Shown: in pieces, positions 43,772 through 51,652 of the stretch
Layout of the letters: every line of letters starts with the position of its first letter
Position numbering within the stretch: position 1 is the first letter of the stretch
Source: Rickettsia typhi
Lineage (GTDB): Bacteria > Pseudomonadota > Alphaproteobacteria > Rickettsiales > Deianiraeaceae
DNA length: 64,000 nucleotides
NCBI GenBank assembly: GCA_945861725.1
Contig: CAMAVJ010000001.1
Coordinates: 62,001 to 126,000, forward strand
Reading direction: 5' to 3'
The notes under the pieces: model-generated
The model's input: only the letters and a program-made list of their open reading frames with translations
Databases searched by the model: none
Told to the model about the DNA's origin: nothing
Made by a program: the position numbers and the translations under genes

Positions 43772-44158
43772 CTACTTTGTCTGCGGTGTAATTGTAAAAA
43801 GGCGACCTTCATCCAAGTGTTCAGTAGAAAGCGGAAGAACTGGAGCATCACCGTAGACAATTGTGCATTTTTTGGTGAGAGGAAATATCCAATATCCTTT
43901 TTCGCCAATAATTTGAACATTATTTATACCACCATTTTTTGCAGCTTCAATGACGGAGCTGTCTCCATAAACGCGGAAAAATAGTAAGTTATACATGCAG
44001 GATTCTCCAGATTTCATCTTTTGTAATTCTACAAAATTTAATTTTGAAATATCAATTGGTGTGTTGTCCGAAAGCTTGAGTGTTTTTTCTAAGTCTTTCG
44101 TGTGTGCACATGACGCTGTTATTAGTAATGAGAGTGCAATAAGCGATTTTGTAAACAT
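43772..44158 (-). CDS. TRL-like lipoprotein
   Basis: A 128-residue exported lipoprotein. The signal peptide ends in a lipobox-like LLITASC, and the mature part contains CMYNLLFFRVYGDSSVIEAA and KGYWIFPLTKKCTIVYGD, the TRL-family pattern seen in several Gram-negative bacteria. Function unknown. It has its own TTGACA (leftward, ~44203-44208). Confidence 0.78.
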   Translation of the reverse strand: MFTKSLIALSLLITASCAHTKDLEKTLKLSDNTPIDISKLNFVELQKMKSGESCMYNLLFFRVYGDSSVIEAAKNGGINNVQIIGEKGYWIFPLTKKCTIVYGDAPVLPLSTEHLDEGRLFTITPQTK

Positions 44159-44240
44159 ATAGAAGCAATAAGTTATGCCATAGAGCAGTTCAAATCAAAT
44201 GCTTTGTCAAGAAAAATTTAGACATGTAATTAGGCTTGTT

Positions 44241-45185
44241 CTACATAAAGCCACCAAAAATTAGCGAAGTGTAAACTTGCACGGCGTTTGCTCCATTGGA
44301 AATGCGTTTGGCAACTTGCTCATTTGTTGAAATTCCACCAACGGATATTACAAATTTGTTTTCACTATTAATTTTCGTAAATTCTTTAAGAATGTTGGAA
44401 GATTTCTCGCATAAAAGTTCACCAGAAACGCCGCCAATTTGGCTCGATTTAAAAGGCTCTGGAAGAGTAGATTTATCCACCGTTGTATTTGTTAATATGA
44501 AGCCGTCAATGCCATTTTTACAAGCAATTTGATAAATATCTGCTAAATTTTGGACATCAGGCGAAATTTTTAATAAAAATGGAATTTTTACGCCAGTTTT
44601 TACTTTATGAAAATTGATTTGTGAAAGGAAATCGTCCAAAAGTTCATTGTTGTTGAGAGTATCCCTTAAATTTGGAGTATTTGGCGAAGAAATGTTGATT
44701 GCGATGTAATCACAATGTGTATGGAATTTACTAATTAGAACCAAATAATCTTCATTCGAGCCGTCCTTATTTCGCCCAATATTCACTCCAAGAATTTCAC
44801 CATTCTTTCTTTTGTAATTTTGAACATTTTGCAAAACAAAATCCATTCCCTTATTTGGAAATCCCATTGCATTAAGGAGTGATTTTTCTTTAACAAAACG
44901 CCAAATTCGTGGTTTTGCGTTGCCTTTTTGCGGTTTTGGTGTCACAGTGCCAATTTCAACAATTCCAAAGCCCATTTTGAAAAGTGCGGGTATGCAATCG
45001 GCGTTTTTGTCAAGACCAGCAGCCATTCCGTAGTAATTTTTCACTGATTTCCCAAAAAAATCAGTTTTTATTTGTGGAATTTTTAACTTTGGCATTAAAG
45101 ATGGGAAGTTTTTTGCGGCAAAAATGAAGCAAGAATGTGAAAATTCAGGTGGCAGAAGGCGAATGATGTAAAGAATATATTTCAT
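44241..45185 (-). CDS. pyrD: Dihydroorotate dehydrogenase (quinone), class 2
   Basis: PyrD oxidises dihydroorotate with quinone at the inner membrane, in pyrimidine synthesis. The 314-residue protein has YGMAAGLDKNADCIPALFK, GTVTPKPQKGNAKPRIWR, the serine active site INISSPNTPNLRD, KISPDV, GFILTNTT, GGVSGELL and FVISVGGISTNEQVAKRISN. It ends right after VQVYTSLIFGGFM, about 20 residues sooner than the usual C-terminal helix. No other pyr gene is present. Confidence 0.95.
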   Translation of the reverse strand: MKYILYIIRLLPPEFSHSCFIFAAKNFPSLMPKLKIPQIKTDFFGKSVKNYYGMAAGLDKNADCIPALFKMGFGIVEIGTVTPKPQKGNAKPRIWRFVKEKSLLNAMGFPNKGMDFVLQNVQNYKRKNGEILGVNIGRNKDGSNEDYLVLISKFHTHCDYIAINISSPNTPNLRDTLNNNELLDDFLSQINFHKVKTGVKIPFLLKISPDVQNLADIYQIACKNGIDGFILTNTTVDKSTLPEPFKSSQIGGVSGELLCEKSSNILKEFTKINSENKFVISVGGISTNEQVAKRISNGANAVQVYTSLIFGGFM

Positions 45186-45335
45186 TTTTTTTGTTGAGAC
45201 ATTCCATTATCAATAATCTTTTTAAGATTAAAATTAATTAATTGTCAAGTTGATATTTACGGAAAAATAAAACTTGCATTTTTACGAACCATTGATTAGT
45301 TTATCGGATAATGAAGATTATTCTGCAATCAAAAT

Positions 45336-45944
45336 ATGGAAAAATTTAAAGAAATAAAATCAAACATCGCAATTCTTGAAATTGACAACATTGATACCGA
45401 TATGATTATTCCAAAGCAATTTTTGAAAACTTTGAAGAAATCAGGGCTTGGAACAAAACTTTTTTATGAAATGCGTTACAACGAACAAGAGCAAATTATT
45501 CCAGAATTCATTTTGAATAAATCTGAATTTTCAAAATCCAAAATTCTCCTTGCTGGTTTAAATTTTGGTTGTGGTTCAAGTCGCGAACATGCACCTTGGG
45601 CTATTACAGATTTTGGAATTAAAGTTGTCATAGCAAACTCCTTTGCAGATATTTTCTATGGAAACTGCTTCAAAAATGGAATTTTACCAATTATTCTTTT
45701 AAAAGAAGAAACTATCGCATTAAAAAATTATATTAATAAAAAAAACTCATTCACTGTCAATCTTGAAAGCCAAACAATTACATCTGAAGATGGTAATTTC
45801 GTTATCAAATTCGAAATTACCGAACAAATGAAAAAAATCCTCCTTGAAGGTCTTGATGACATAACTGAAACTCTAAAACACTCAAACTTGATTGATAAGT
45901 TTGAAGAATTTGATCGTAAAACACGACCATGGATTTATGAATAA
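45336..45944 (+). CDS. leuD: 3-isopropylmalate dehydratase small subunit
   Basis: LeuD pairs with LeuC to isomerise isopropylmalate in leucine synthesis. The 202 residues show [14 protein letters not shown], the swivel-domain [20 protein letters not shown] and [19 protein letters not shown]. Complete. leuC, leuA and leuB are not here. It leads the operon leuD-virB8-virB9-waaC-hldE and overlaps virB8 by 8 bp. Confidence 0.96.
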   Translation: MEKFKEIKSNIAILEIDNIDTDMIIPKQFLKTLKKSGLGTKLFYEMRYNEQEQIIPEFILNKSEFSKSKILLAGLNFGCGSSREHAPWAITDFGIKVVIANSFADIFYGNCFKNGILPIILLKEETIALKNYINKKNSFTVNLESQTITSEDGNFVIKFEITEQMKKILLEGLDDITETLKHSNLIDKFEEFDRKTRPWIYE

Positions 45945-46662
45945 AAATAAAGGATTAACACCACCAAGTCCAAAGGCTTATAGTCAAGTAAAAAACAATT
46001 GGAATCATGATCGTAATGCATTCATCACGATGCAACGGAACTTTTTTGTTATGCTTTCAGTTGTTTCTATGGTTGGAATCGTTGTCGCCATGATTGTGAT
46101 TAAATCTATGGTTGAAAAAAATGCAATTGAACCCTATGTTATTTCTGTCAATAATACCGATAAAATGCCCGTTGCAATTCCATCGCAATCAATTAAGGAA
46201 TATGCCTCCGCAAATATACCAGTAATCGAATATTTTCTTGTTAAATATATCAAAACAAGGGAAGGTTACGACCCCAACACATTCAAATATGACAACACAA
46301 CAACGACACGCGTAATGTCCAGCCCTGAGATATACCAAGCCTTTCGAAGGGCCGTTATAAATGATGAAAAAAACAATCCAGAAAAGCTTTTTGGTTCAGA
46401 TGGTAAAGTTGAAGTAATTATTAAAAACTTAGCACACAACCCAAAGGAAGCCATTGTAAATATTCGTATTACAAAAAAAATCAATTCTTCTAGTGATGAA
46501 ACAAAATCTACAATGCACTTCCAGATAAAACTCCATTATATTCTTAATACGAATGATATGACTGGCGGCGAATTACAAATCAACCCACTTGGAATTAAAG
46601 TTGATACATATCAACTCACCGAAGAAAAGGCATTTATTGATGATGAAGAAATTTTAGAATAG
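45937..46662 (+). CDS. virB8: Type IV secretion system protein VirB8
   Basis: VirB8 is the inner-membrane scaffold of the T4SS. The 241 residues have a short cytoplasmic tail, one transmembrane helix (~32-55, FFVMLSVVSMVGIVVAMIVI) and the periplasmic NTF2-like domain (YVISVNNTDKMPVAI, SPEIYQAFRRAVI, KVEVIIKNLAHNPKEAIVNI, PLGIKVDTYQ). ATG 45937 inside the leuD stop region is chosen; the earlier in-frame ATG lies within leuD. Confidence 0.93.
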   Translation: MNKNKGLTPPSPKAYSQVKNNWNHDRNAFITMQRNFFVMLSVVSMVGIVVAMIVIKSMVEKNAIEPYVISVNNTDKMPVAIPSQSIKEYASANIPVIEYFLVKYIKTREGYDPNTFKYDNTTTTRVMSSPEIYQAFRRAVINDEKNNPEKLFGSDGKVEVIIKNLAHNPKEAIVNIRITKKINSSSDETKSTMHFQIKLHYILNTNDMTGGELQINPLGIKVDTYQLTEEKAFIDDEEILE

Positions 46663-46669
46663 AATAACT

Positions 46670-47539
46670 ATGCGAACAATACAAATGACAGTGTTTTTCA
46701 GAATACTATTCATAATACTCACCGTTGTAACACTTCAAGCAAAAACTAATGCAAATATAAATACTCCTGTTAATATTGATAGCAGAATAAGAACGCTTAT
46801 TTACAACCCAAACGAAATATATACACTAAATTTAAAAATGGGATTCCAATCCATCGTGGAATTTTCCATTGATGAAACCGTTGAGCTAATTTCAATTGGC
46901 GATCCCTACCCATGGAAACTTACACCGATCGATAGAAGACTTTTCATCAAACCTCTACAAATTGGAACAAAAACAAATCTCACAATTATCACAAATAAAA
47001 GAACATACCTCTTTGATCTCCAATCCGATACCACATCGTCCGACCAAGACTTCGATGTAATCCATGTCGTAAGATTTTTCTATCCACAAACACCAATTGA
47101 TCAATCAAAATACAGTATGGAAGAATACATTGCTTCCAAAGAAAATAAAGGTGAAAATAAAGTTTCAAACACCATTAGTGCTGTTACAAATCTTGCAGCA
47201 GGAAGCGTTGGAAACACTGATTTACCAAATACTGTAGAAGAAAAATCAAAAGAACGCATTGCAATCAACTTGAACTATAGCTTTGTTGGTGAATATAACA
47301 CATCAACTCCTATTGAAATTTTTGATGACAGAAAGGATACATTTTTTCGCTTTAGAGGAAACGACCCAACTGTTAAAATTTACTCAATTTCCAAAAAGGG
47401 AAAAAGAACCCTCCTTCAAAACAAACAAATTGGGGACTTCATCGTCATTCCAGGTGTTCACGCGAAATTTCATATAAAAAATGGAGTATATGAAAATTAT
47501 GTATACAACGACCTTAAAGTTAATAAAAGAGAAGAATGA
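46670..47539 (+). CDS. virB9: Type IV secretion system protein VirB9
   Basis: VirB9 forms the outer ring of the T4SS core complex. The 289 residues have a signal peptide (~1-28), the N-terminal domain (DSRIRTLIYNPNEIYTLNLK, ISIGDPYPWKL, RLFIKPLQIGTKTNLTIITN) and the C-terminal domain (NLNYSFVGEY, PTVKIYSISKKGKRTLLQ, IVIPGVHAKFHIKNG). Overlaps waaC by 4 bp, so secretion and LPS-core genes are on one transcript. Confidence 0.94.
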   Translation: MRTIQMTVFFRILFIILTVVTLQAKTNANINTPVNIDSRIRTLIYNPNEIYTLNLKMGFQSIVEFSIDETVELISIGDPYPWKLTPIDRRLFIKPLQIGTKTNLTIITNKRTYLFDLQSDTTSSDQDFDVIHVVRFFYPQTPIDQSKYSMEEYIASKENKGENKVSNTISAVTNLAAGSVGNTDLPNTVEEKSKERIAINLNYSFVGEYNTSTPIEIFDDRKDTFFRFRGNDPTVKIYSISKKGKRTLLQNKQIGDFIVIPGVHAKFHIKNGVYENYVYNDLKVNKREE

Positions 47540-48492
47540 AAATTTGTTTAGTTAAAACTTCATCAATTGGAGATATTTCTCATAGTGCCTTCATTCCAGA
47601 GATGATTAAAATGCAAATTCCACATGCAGTAATTCATTGGTATTGCGACCAAAACTTCACTGATATCCTTCAGGGCAATATTTTTATCAGCAAAATTTGC
47701 ACAGTATTTTCAAAAGGAGCAAACAACAGTAAGTGGCAATTTATTAAACAACTATTTCAACTAAAAAAACAGGCAAATCAGGAACAATATGACATCGTAA
47801 TCGATCTTCAAGGGTCACTAAAAAGCTCCCTAATTGCAAAAGCTCTTTGCACAAACAAACATTTATGGGGTTTTAAACATACAAGAGACTTACTTGCAAA
47901 CAAATTGTATCCCCATCATTCACATATTCCATTAAGTGCAAATATTTACAGACGCAACCTCCAGTTGATCAACGATGCATTGGAAACGCAATGCAATTTG
48001 AATAAAATATCAATTCCGTATCTTTACACAAAATACGATGCAACAAGGAATCAAAACAAATTCACAAGAAAACACATTTTAATCTTTCCATCATCAAGTA
48101 ATGATAACAAGAATTATTCTATGAAACATTATAGAGATTTAATTGTAAAATTAAAAGATTACAGTATCACCCTTCTTTATGGTTCAATTGCTGAAAAAGA
48201 TTTATGCAATGAAATTGCTGGAAATACTGGTAAGATTCACATTGTTGGAAATTTCACACTAGAAAATATCAAAGGGCTTTTAACTAAAATGGACTGCGTC
48301 ATTGGTGCTGATACCGGAATTTTACATATGGCATCCGCTCTTGGTGTAAAAAATATCACACTTTACGGATCAACTCCAGCCTATCGCACATCGATCAATC
48401 TTCCACATTCCGTGTCATTACAAGGAAACGGAAATGTTAATAAAATTCCAATAAGAGAAATCCTCCAAACCTTGAAGTTTTTAAATGTATGA
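47536..48492 (+). CDS. waaC: Glycosyltransferase family 9, LPS heptosyltransferase
   Basis: A 318-residue GT9 enzyme that adds heptose to the LPS inner core. It has the N-terminal MKICLVKTSSIGDISHSAFI, VIDLQGSLKSSLIAKAL, and a C-terminal ADP-heptose pocket CVIGADTGILHMASALGVK with ITLYGSTP. The SSIGD start favours WaaC (heptosyltransferase I), but WaaF or WaaQ cannot be ruled out. hldE, which makes the ADP-heptose precursor, overlaps by 4 bp. Confidence 0.85.
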   Translation: MKICLVKTSSIGDISHSAFIPEMIKMQIPHAVIHWYCDQNFTDILQGNIFISKICTVFSKGANNSKWQFIKQLFQLKKQANQEQYDIVIDLQGSLKSSLIAKALCTNKHLWGFKHTRDLLANKLYPHHSHIPLSANIYRRNLQLINDALETQCNLNKISIPYLYTKYDATRNQNKFTRKHILIFPSSSNDNKNYSMKHYRDLIVKLKDYSITLLYGSIAEKDLCNEIAGNTGKIHIVGNFTLENIKGLLTKMDCVIGADTGILHMASALGVKNITLYGSTPAYRTSINLPHSVSLQGNGNVNKIPIREILQTLKFLNV

Positions 48493-49886
48493 CAAGTAAT
48501 GTAAATATTGACACAAAAGACGTTACAGCAAAAAGAATACTTCTCATAGGCGATGTCATGCTTGATATCAACACACACGGCACTTGTAGCCGCATTTCAC
48601 CGGAAGCTCCAGTTCAGGTCGTTCGCAAAACACACGAAGTGCTTGCCCTTGGTGGTGCTGGAAATAACTTAAACAACCTTCATCATCTTGAAATTCCAAC
48701 TGATTTTATTACAGTCATTGGAAATGATGCAAAATCACAAATTATTGAAAGCAAAGTCGCAGAAATTGCAACATGTAGAGCATTTTTATTAAAAGATTCT
48801 AACAGAACAGCGACGGTAAAAAACAGAATTCTTGCAAATAAACACCAAGTGTTACGCATTGATACGGAAGATAGCCATAACATTGACAAAAACACTCATA
48901 ATGAAATTCTTTCAATAATACAAACAAACATTCATAATTATTCCGTCATTTTAATTTCAGACTATAACAAAGGTGTTTGCACAAATGAACTAATTACATC
49001 AATTATTTCGATTGCAAACAAGTGTGGTATAAAAGTTATCTGCGATCCAAAAAAAAACGATCTTTCAATTTTTAAAGGCTGTTATTGCATCACACCAAAC
49101 AAAGCTGAACTTGAAGCACTTTTGCAAAAGAAAATTACAAGCGAATATGAAATGAGGGAGGCATTTTTGTATATGAAGGATTTTATACAAATTCCACTTG
49201 TAACACTATCAGAAAAAGGTATAGCTTACTTTTCAAATGATGATGTAAAAATTTCACACGCAATAGCACAGGATGTCATTGATGTCACAGGAGCTGGTGA
49301 CACAGTTATTTCCACAATTGCCTATTGCATTCACGAGGGAATCGAATTTTCAAAAGCAATTGAACTTGCAAATAAAGCGGCCTCAATTGTTGTATCAAAA
49401 CTTGGCACAAGCTTTGTTACAAAAAGAGAATTACACCAAGAGAAAACTAAAATAGTACAAAGTTTTGACGAAATTAAAAGTCAGATTTCCGGAAAAAAAA
49501 TCGTTTTCACGAATGGATGCTTTGATATATTGCACAAAGGTCATGTAAAATACCTTCAAAAGGCAAAAGAACTTGGTGATATTCTCATCGTTGGTGTTAA
49601 TTCCGACGATTCAGTTCGCAAATTAAAAGGAAATTCACGACCAATTAACACACTTGAAGCGAGAATGGAAGTTTTGGTTGCACTTGAATCTGTGAGTTTT
49701 GCCATTCCATTTAACACAGAAACCCCCTACGATCTCATTAAAGAAATCCAACCAGATATTCTTGTAAAGGGCGGGGATTATAATCCAAAAACAATCGTTG
49801 GAAACGACATTGCAAAAGAAACCGTTGTAATTGATTTTGTTGACGGCTTTTCCACGACGCAGATTATTGAGAAAATGCAGAAATAA
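48489..49886 (+). CDS. hldE: Bifunctional heptose 7-phosphate kinase / heptose 1-phosphate adenylyltransferase
   Basis: HldE carries out two steps towards ADP-heptose. Residues ~15-310 are the ribokinase-like kinase (LIGDVMLDINTHGTCSRISP, ALGGAGNNLNN, DVTGAGDTVIS). Residues ~335-465 are the nucleotidyltransferase (VFTNGCFDILHKGHVKYLQK, GVNSDDSVRKLKG, ILVKGGDY). Full length. The last gene of the leuD operon; a repeat element follows immediately. Confidence 0.97.
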   Translation: MTSNVNIDTKDVTAKRILLIGDVMLDINTHGTCSRISPEAPVQVVRKTHEVLALGGAGNNLNNLHHLEIPTDFITVIGNDAKSQIIESKVAEIATCRAFLLKDSNRTATVKNRILANKHQVLRIDTEDSHNIDKNTHNEILSIIQTNIHNYSVILISDYNKGVCTNELITSIISIANKCGIKVICDPKKNDLSIFKGCYCITPNKAELEALLQKKITSEYEMREAFLYMKDFIQIPLVTLSEKGIAYFSNDDVKISHAIAQDVIDVTGAGDTVISTIAYCIHEGIEFSKAIELANKAASIVVSKLGTSFVTKRELHQEKTKIVQSFDEIKSQISGKKIVFTNGCFDILHKGHVKYLQKAKELGDILIVGVNSDDSVRKLKGNSRPINTLEARMEVLVALESVSFAIPFNTETPYDLIKEIQPDILVKGGDYNPKTIVGNDIAKETVVIDFVDGFSTTQIIEKMQK

Positions 49887-49943
49887 AAAAATATATTGTT
49901 ATCGTGTGCTATCATAGTAGAACAAACTATTTTTTCTTTTTTT
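49885..49943 (+). repeat. 59-bp dispersed repeat, copy 1
   Basis: Matches 57708-57766 at 54 of 59 positions. It starts at the hldE stop, contains a small inverted repeat ATAGT...ACTAT and ends in T-runs, so it may act as a terminator. A TTGACA (49988-49993) follows 45 bp later, ahead of atpG. Confidence 0.85.
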
Positions 49944-50036
49944 GAAAAATAACTGAATGCTTTAAAGTTTCATATTTAGAAAAAACCTTGACAAATGAAA
50001 AGTTTGCTAAATTCTAAAGCACTTTTTCTTGAAAAA

Positions 50037-50912
50037 ATGCCATCGCTAAAAGATATTAAAAATAGAATTGGGAGCGTAAAATCTACGCAGAAAATTACAA
50101 AAGCAATGAAAATGATTTCAACTGCAAGGCTTACAAAAGCAAGGTACAACTTGCAAAATAATAAAGAATATTCACACGCTATCCAATCTTTTGCAAACGC
50201 GATTATCTCTCAATTTAAAAAAAGCGATACTCTTGATATTCCAAAATTTGTGGAAAATTTCACAAGAAGTTCGACAAAACACAATGTTTTAACGATCCTC
50301 CTTTCAACAGACAAAGGACTTTGTGGTGCACTAAACACCTTTCTTTTTAAGGAATTTCATAATCAACTTTCTGCTGGTAGTATCACTGAAAACCTTATCA
50401 CAATTGGGAAAAAAGCCTTTGATTTCACAAAAAATAAAATTCCAACACTTAATTCCACACCATACTTTGCCAGTAAAGCGGAAAATCATGCACAAATTAT
50501 CGATGAAATCCTTGCCATTATTAAGCAAAAAAATATTACTCAACTTAAAATAATATTTCCAGAATTTATATCAACAATGGTTCAAAAGCCAAAAACTATA
50601 ATATTCCCGCAGAAATTGGTACATATTATAAAATCGAATTCATCAAATGCTGTAAATGAACACTATGAAATTGAAGGTTGCAAGGTTTTACTTGTGGAAA
50701 AGTCCCTTGAAGAGGCTATTAAATCTTTAATTCAGGAGGCTATTTCACAAATGATATGTAGTGAACATAGTGCAAGAATGATTGCGATGGATAGTGCTTC
50801 AAATAATGCAACGGCAAAAATTAAAGATCTTACACTCATTTACAATAAAACAAGGCAGGCAAACATTACAAGGGAAATTCTTGAAATCGTTGCTGGAAGT
50901 CAAGCTATGTAA
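50037..50912 (+). CDS. atpG: ATP synthase gamma subunit
   Basis: AtpG is the rotating central stalk of F1. The 291 residues show the N-terminal coiled helix MPSLKDIKNRIGSVKSTQKI, STDKGLCGALN and the C-terminal ASNNATAKIKDLTLIYNKTR, QANITREILEIVAGSQA. Start ATG 50037 gives the exact family N terminus; the earlier ATG at 49995 lies right at the TTGACA box. atpH, A, D and C are not adjacent, so the F1 operon is split. Confidence 0.97.
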   Translation: MPSLKDIKNRIGSVKSTQKITKAMKMISTARLTKARYNLQNNKEYSHAIQSFANAIISQFKKSDTLDIPKFVENFTRSSTKHNVLTILLSTDKGLCGALNTFLFKEFHNQLSAGSITENLITIGKKAFDFTKNKIPTLNSTPYFASKAENHAQIIDEILAIIKQKNITQLKIIFPEFISTMVQKPKTIIFPQKLVHIIKSNSSNAVNEHYEIEGCKVLLVEKSLEEAIKSLIQEAISQMICSEHSARMIAMDSASNNATAKIKDLTLIYNKTRQANITREILEIVAGSQAM

Positions 50913-50917
50913 AGATT

Positions 50918-51637
50918 TTACAAAATCTTTTTTAGACCAGATTCAATCGAATGGCGGATTTTGTCCGTTATTTCCTGTTTGTTGCTATTTGGTTCAATGT
51001 CCAAAATTTCATTAAAAATAACATTAATCGTCCCGGAATTCTTCCACGAGAACATACCTCTTCCAAAACATTTTGAAGCGTCGGTTGATATCGTTAGAAT
51101 CCTTTTACCACTTGAAAACATTGCGACGCCAGATTTATACGGGTATTGCTTGTAATTAAATGATTGTTCTATTGGCACGCGAGTTCCTTGCGGAAATATT
51201 ACAATATTTCTACCTGAAATTAGTGTTGTATTTGCAATTTGTATAATTATACCTTGCGTTTTTTTGGAATAACTTTCTCTGTCAATACCTATCATACCGA
51301 ATTTTTTTAAAAAAAGCCCGATGCATGGGATTTTCATTAATGACTTTTTTAAGACAAAAACTGGAACATTGTAGTAGTGTGAAATAAAAAATGTTTCCCA
51401 TGCTGAACAGTGATTGGAGGCGATAATTATGCCTTTTGTATCCTTATACTGTTCGTTATGAATTTTGGTTTTTATTCCGCATAAAATCCTTGCAAAAAAA
51501 AGAATTGACCAAAGCCACACCATTGTTATTTTGCGTGAAAGCTTTTCTGAAAATATTACACAAGGCGAGAGGAGTGCATAACACAAGCAAACGATTGCCA
51601 TTGAAATAAAAAATAATATGTTTCGTATAAAGTACAT
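50918..51637 (-). CDS. plsC: 1-acyl-sn-glycerol-3-phosphate acyltransferase
   Basis: PlsC makes phosphatidic acid from lysophosphatidate. The 239-residue protein has N-terminal membrane helices, the catalytic motif ASNHCSAWETFF (Glu in place of the Asp of HX4D, seen in alphaproteobacterial members) and the substrate motif IFPQGTRVP. Last gene of pdxH-RDD-mrcA-plsC, 15 bp after mrcA. Confidence 0.92.
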   Translation of the reverse strand: MYFIRNILFFISMAIVCLCYALLSPCVIFSEKLSRKITMVWLWSILFFARILCGIKTKIHNEQYKDTKGIIIASNHCSAWETFFISHYYNVPVFVLKKSLMKIPCIGLFLKKFGMIGIDRESYSKKTQGIIIQIANTTLISGRNIVIFPQGTRVPIEQSFNYKQYPYKSGVAMFSSGKRILTISTDASKCFGRGMFSWKNSGTINVIFNEILDIEPNSNKQEITDKIRHSIESGLKKIL

Positions 51638-51652
51638 AACTTAATTTAAAAT

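Noticed and set aside
43730..43984. Small open frame between the DUF721-like and TRL genes
   Set aside because: It lies antisense to the TRL lipoprotein, which has a clear signal peptide and family motif.
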